Positions 6,062 through 6,080 of a stretch of 6,080 nucleotides of DNA are shown here, piece by piece; within the stretch, counting starts at the first letter, position 1, and every line of letters starts with the position of its first letter. The stretch spans positions 1 to 6,080 of the forward strand of contig CAZALT010000197.1 in the NCBI GenBank assembly GCA_964485515.1, given 5' to 3'. Under the pieces are notes generated by a model. The model did not search any database. It was not told where the DNA came from and saw only the letters and a program-made list of their open reading frames with translations. Source of the DNA: CAZALT01 sp964485515. Lineage in GTDB: Bacteria > Actinomycetota > Acidimicrobiia > Acidimicrobiales > Acidimicrobilacustridaceae. Position numbers and translations under genes: made by a program.

Positions 6062-6080
6062 TGTCTGGCCCGATGATGTC
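6054..6080 (+). repeat. 15-base direct repeat at the junction with the next gene, cut by the window edge
   Basis: CCCGATGATGTC occurs at 6054-6065 and again at 6069-6080, a period of 15 bases (five codons). The first copy contains the stop of the acyl-CoA dehydrogenase and the likely start of the next gene; the second reaches the last base of the window, so further copies are possible. Each copy brings two ATG codons in the same frame. Confidence 0.7.
6058..6080 (+). CDS. Start of a further gene in the same operon (partial, product unknown)
   Basis: An ATG at 6058 overlaps the preceding TGA by 4 bases (ATGA), and another ATG follows at once at 6061. The frame then reads Met-Ser-Gly-Pro-Met-Met before the window ends. 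Tight overlap with the dehydrogenase pair is typical of co-transcribed genes. No strong ribosome site is visible, only GGGA about nine bases before 6058, and ATG 6073 or 6076 in the same frame could equally be the start. Too little sequence remains to name a product. Confidence 0.4.

Overview
The window is high-GC, tightly packed bacterial DNA. GC-rich third codon positions, GTG and ATG starts, short overlaps, a VapC-type PIN toxin, a small ECF-type sigma factor and several FadE-like acyl-CoA dehydrogenases all suggest an actinobacterium. A marine or soil Acidimicrobiia-like lineage is a guess; nothing in the window proves the taxon. I saw no tRNA, rRNA, CRISPR array or insertion sequence.

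Layout. Bases 2-217 are the C-terminal end of a PIN-domain (VapC-type) toxin whose start lies outside the window. After a 66-base gap with two adjoining palindromes comes a two-gene + strand unit. It holds a small sigma-70 family (ECF/SigE-like) factor (284-832), overlapped by 4 bases by a 575-residue single-pass membrane protein (829-2556). That protein sits where an anti-sigma factor normally would, but has no zinc anti-sigma motif. Its extracytoplasmic part appears to hold two related domains, a Thr-rich linker and a C-terminal four-cysteine beta-sandwich-like domain.

A 53-base convergent gap leads to an acyl-CoA dehydrogenase on the - strand (3788-2610) with all the standard motifs, including the C-terminal catalytic Glu. 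A 121-base divergent spacer follows, with a TTGA-nn-TCGA-nn-TCAA palindrome and one plausible - strand promoter. On the other side, a + strand unit encodes a short acyl-CoA dehydrogenase-like protein (3910-4950), overlapped by 14 bases by a second one (4937-6061). A third gene probably begins at 6058 or 6061 and runs off the window.

How the genes work together. The - strand enzyme should work alone as an ordinary homomeric acyl-CoA dehydrogenase. The two + strand proteins each lack motifs that the other keeps. This matches the heteromeric (alpha2beta2) FadE pairs that actinobacteria use on sterol side chains and other bulky acyl-CoAs. The locus therefore looks like a beta-oxidation module for an unusual substrate. 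The sigma factor/membrane protein pair looks like a separate signalling unit, with no visible link to the dehydrogenases beyond proximity.
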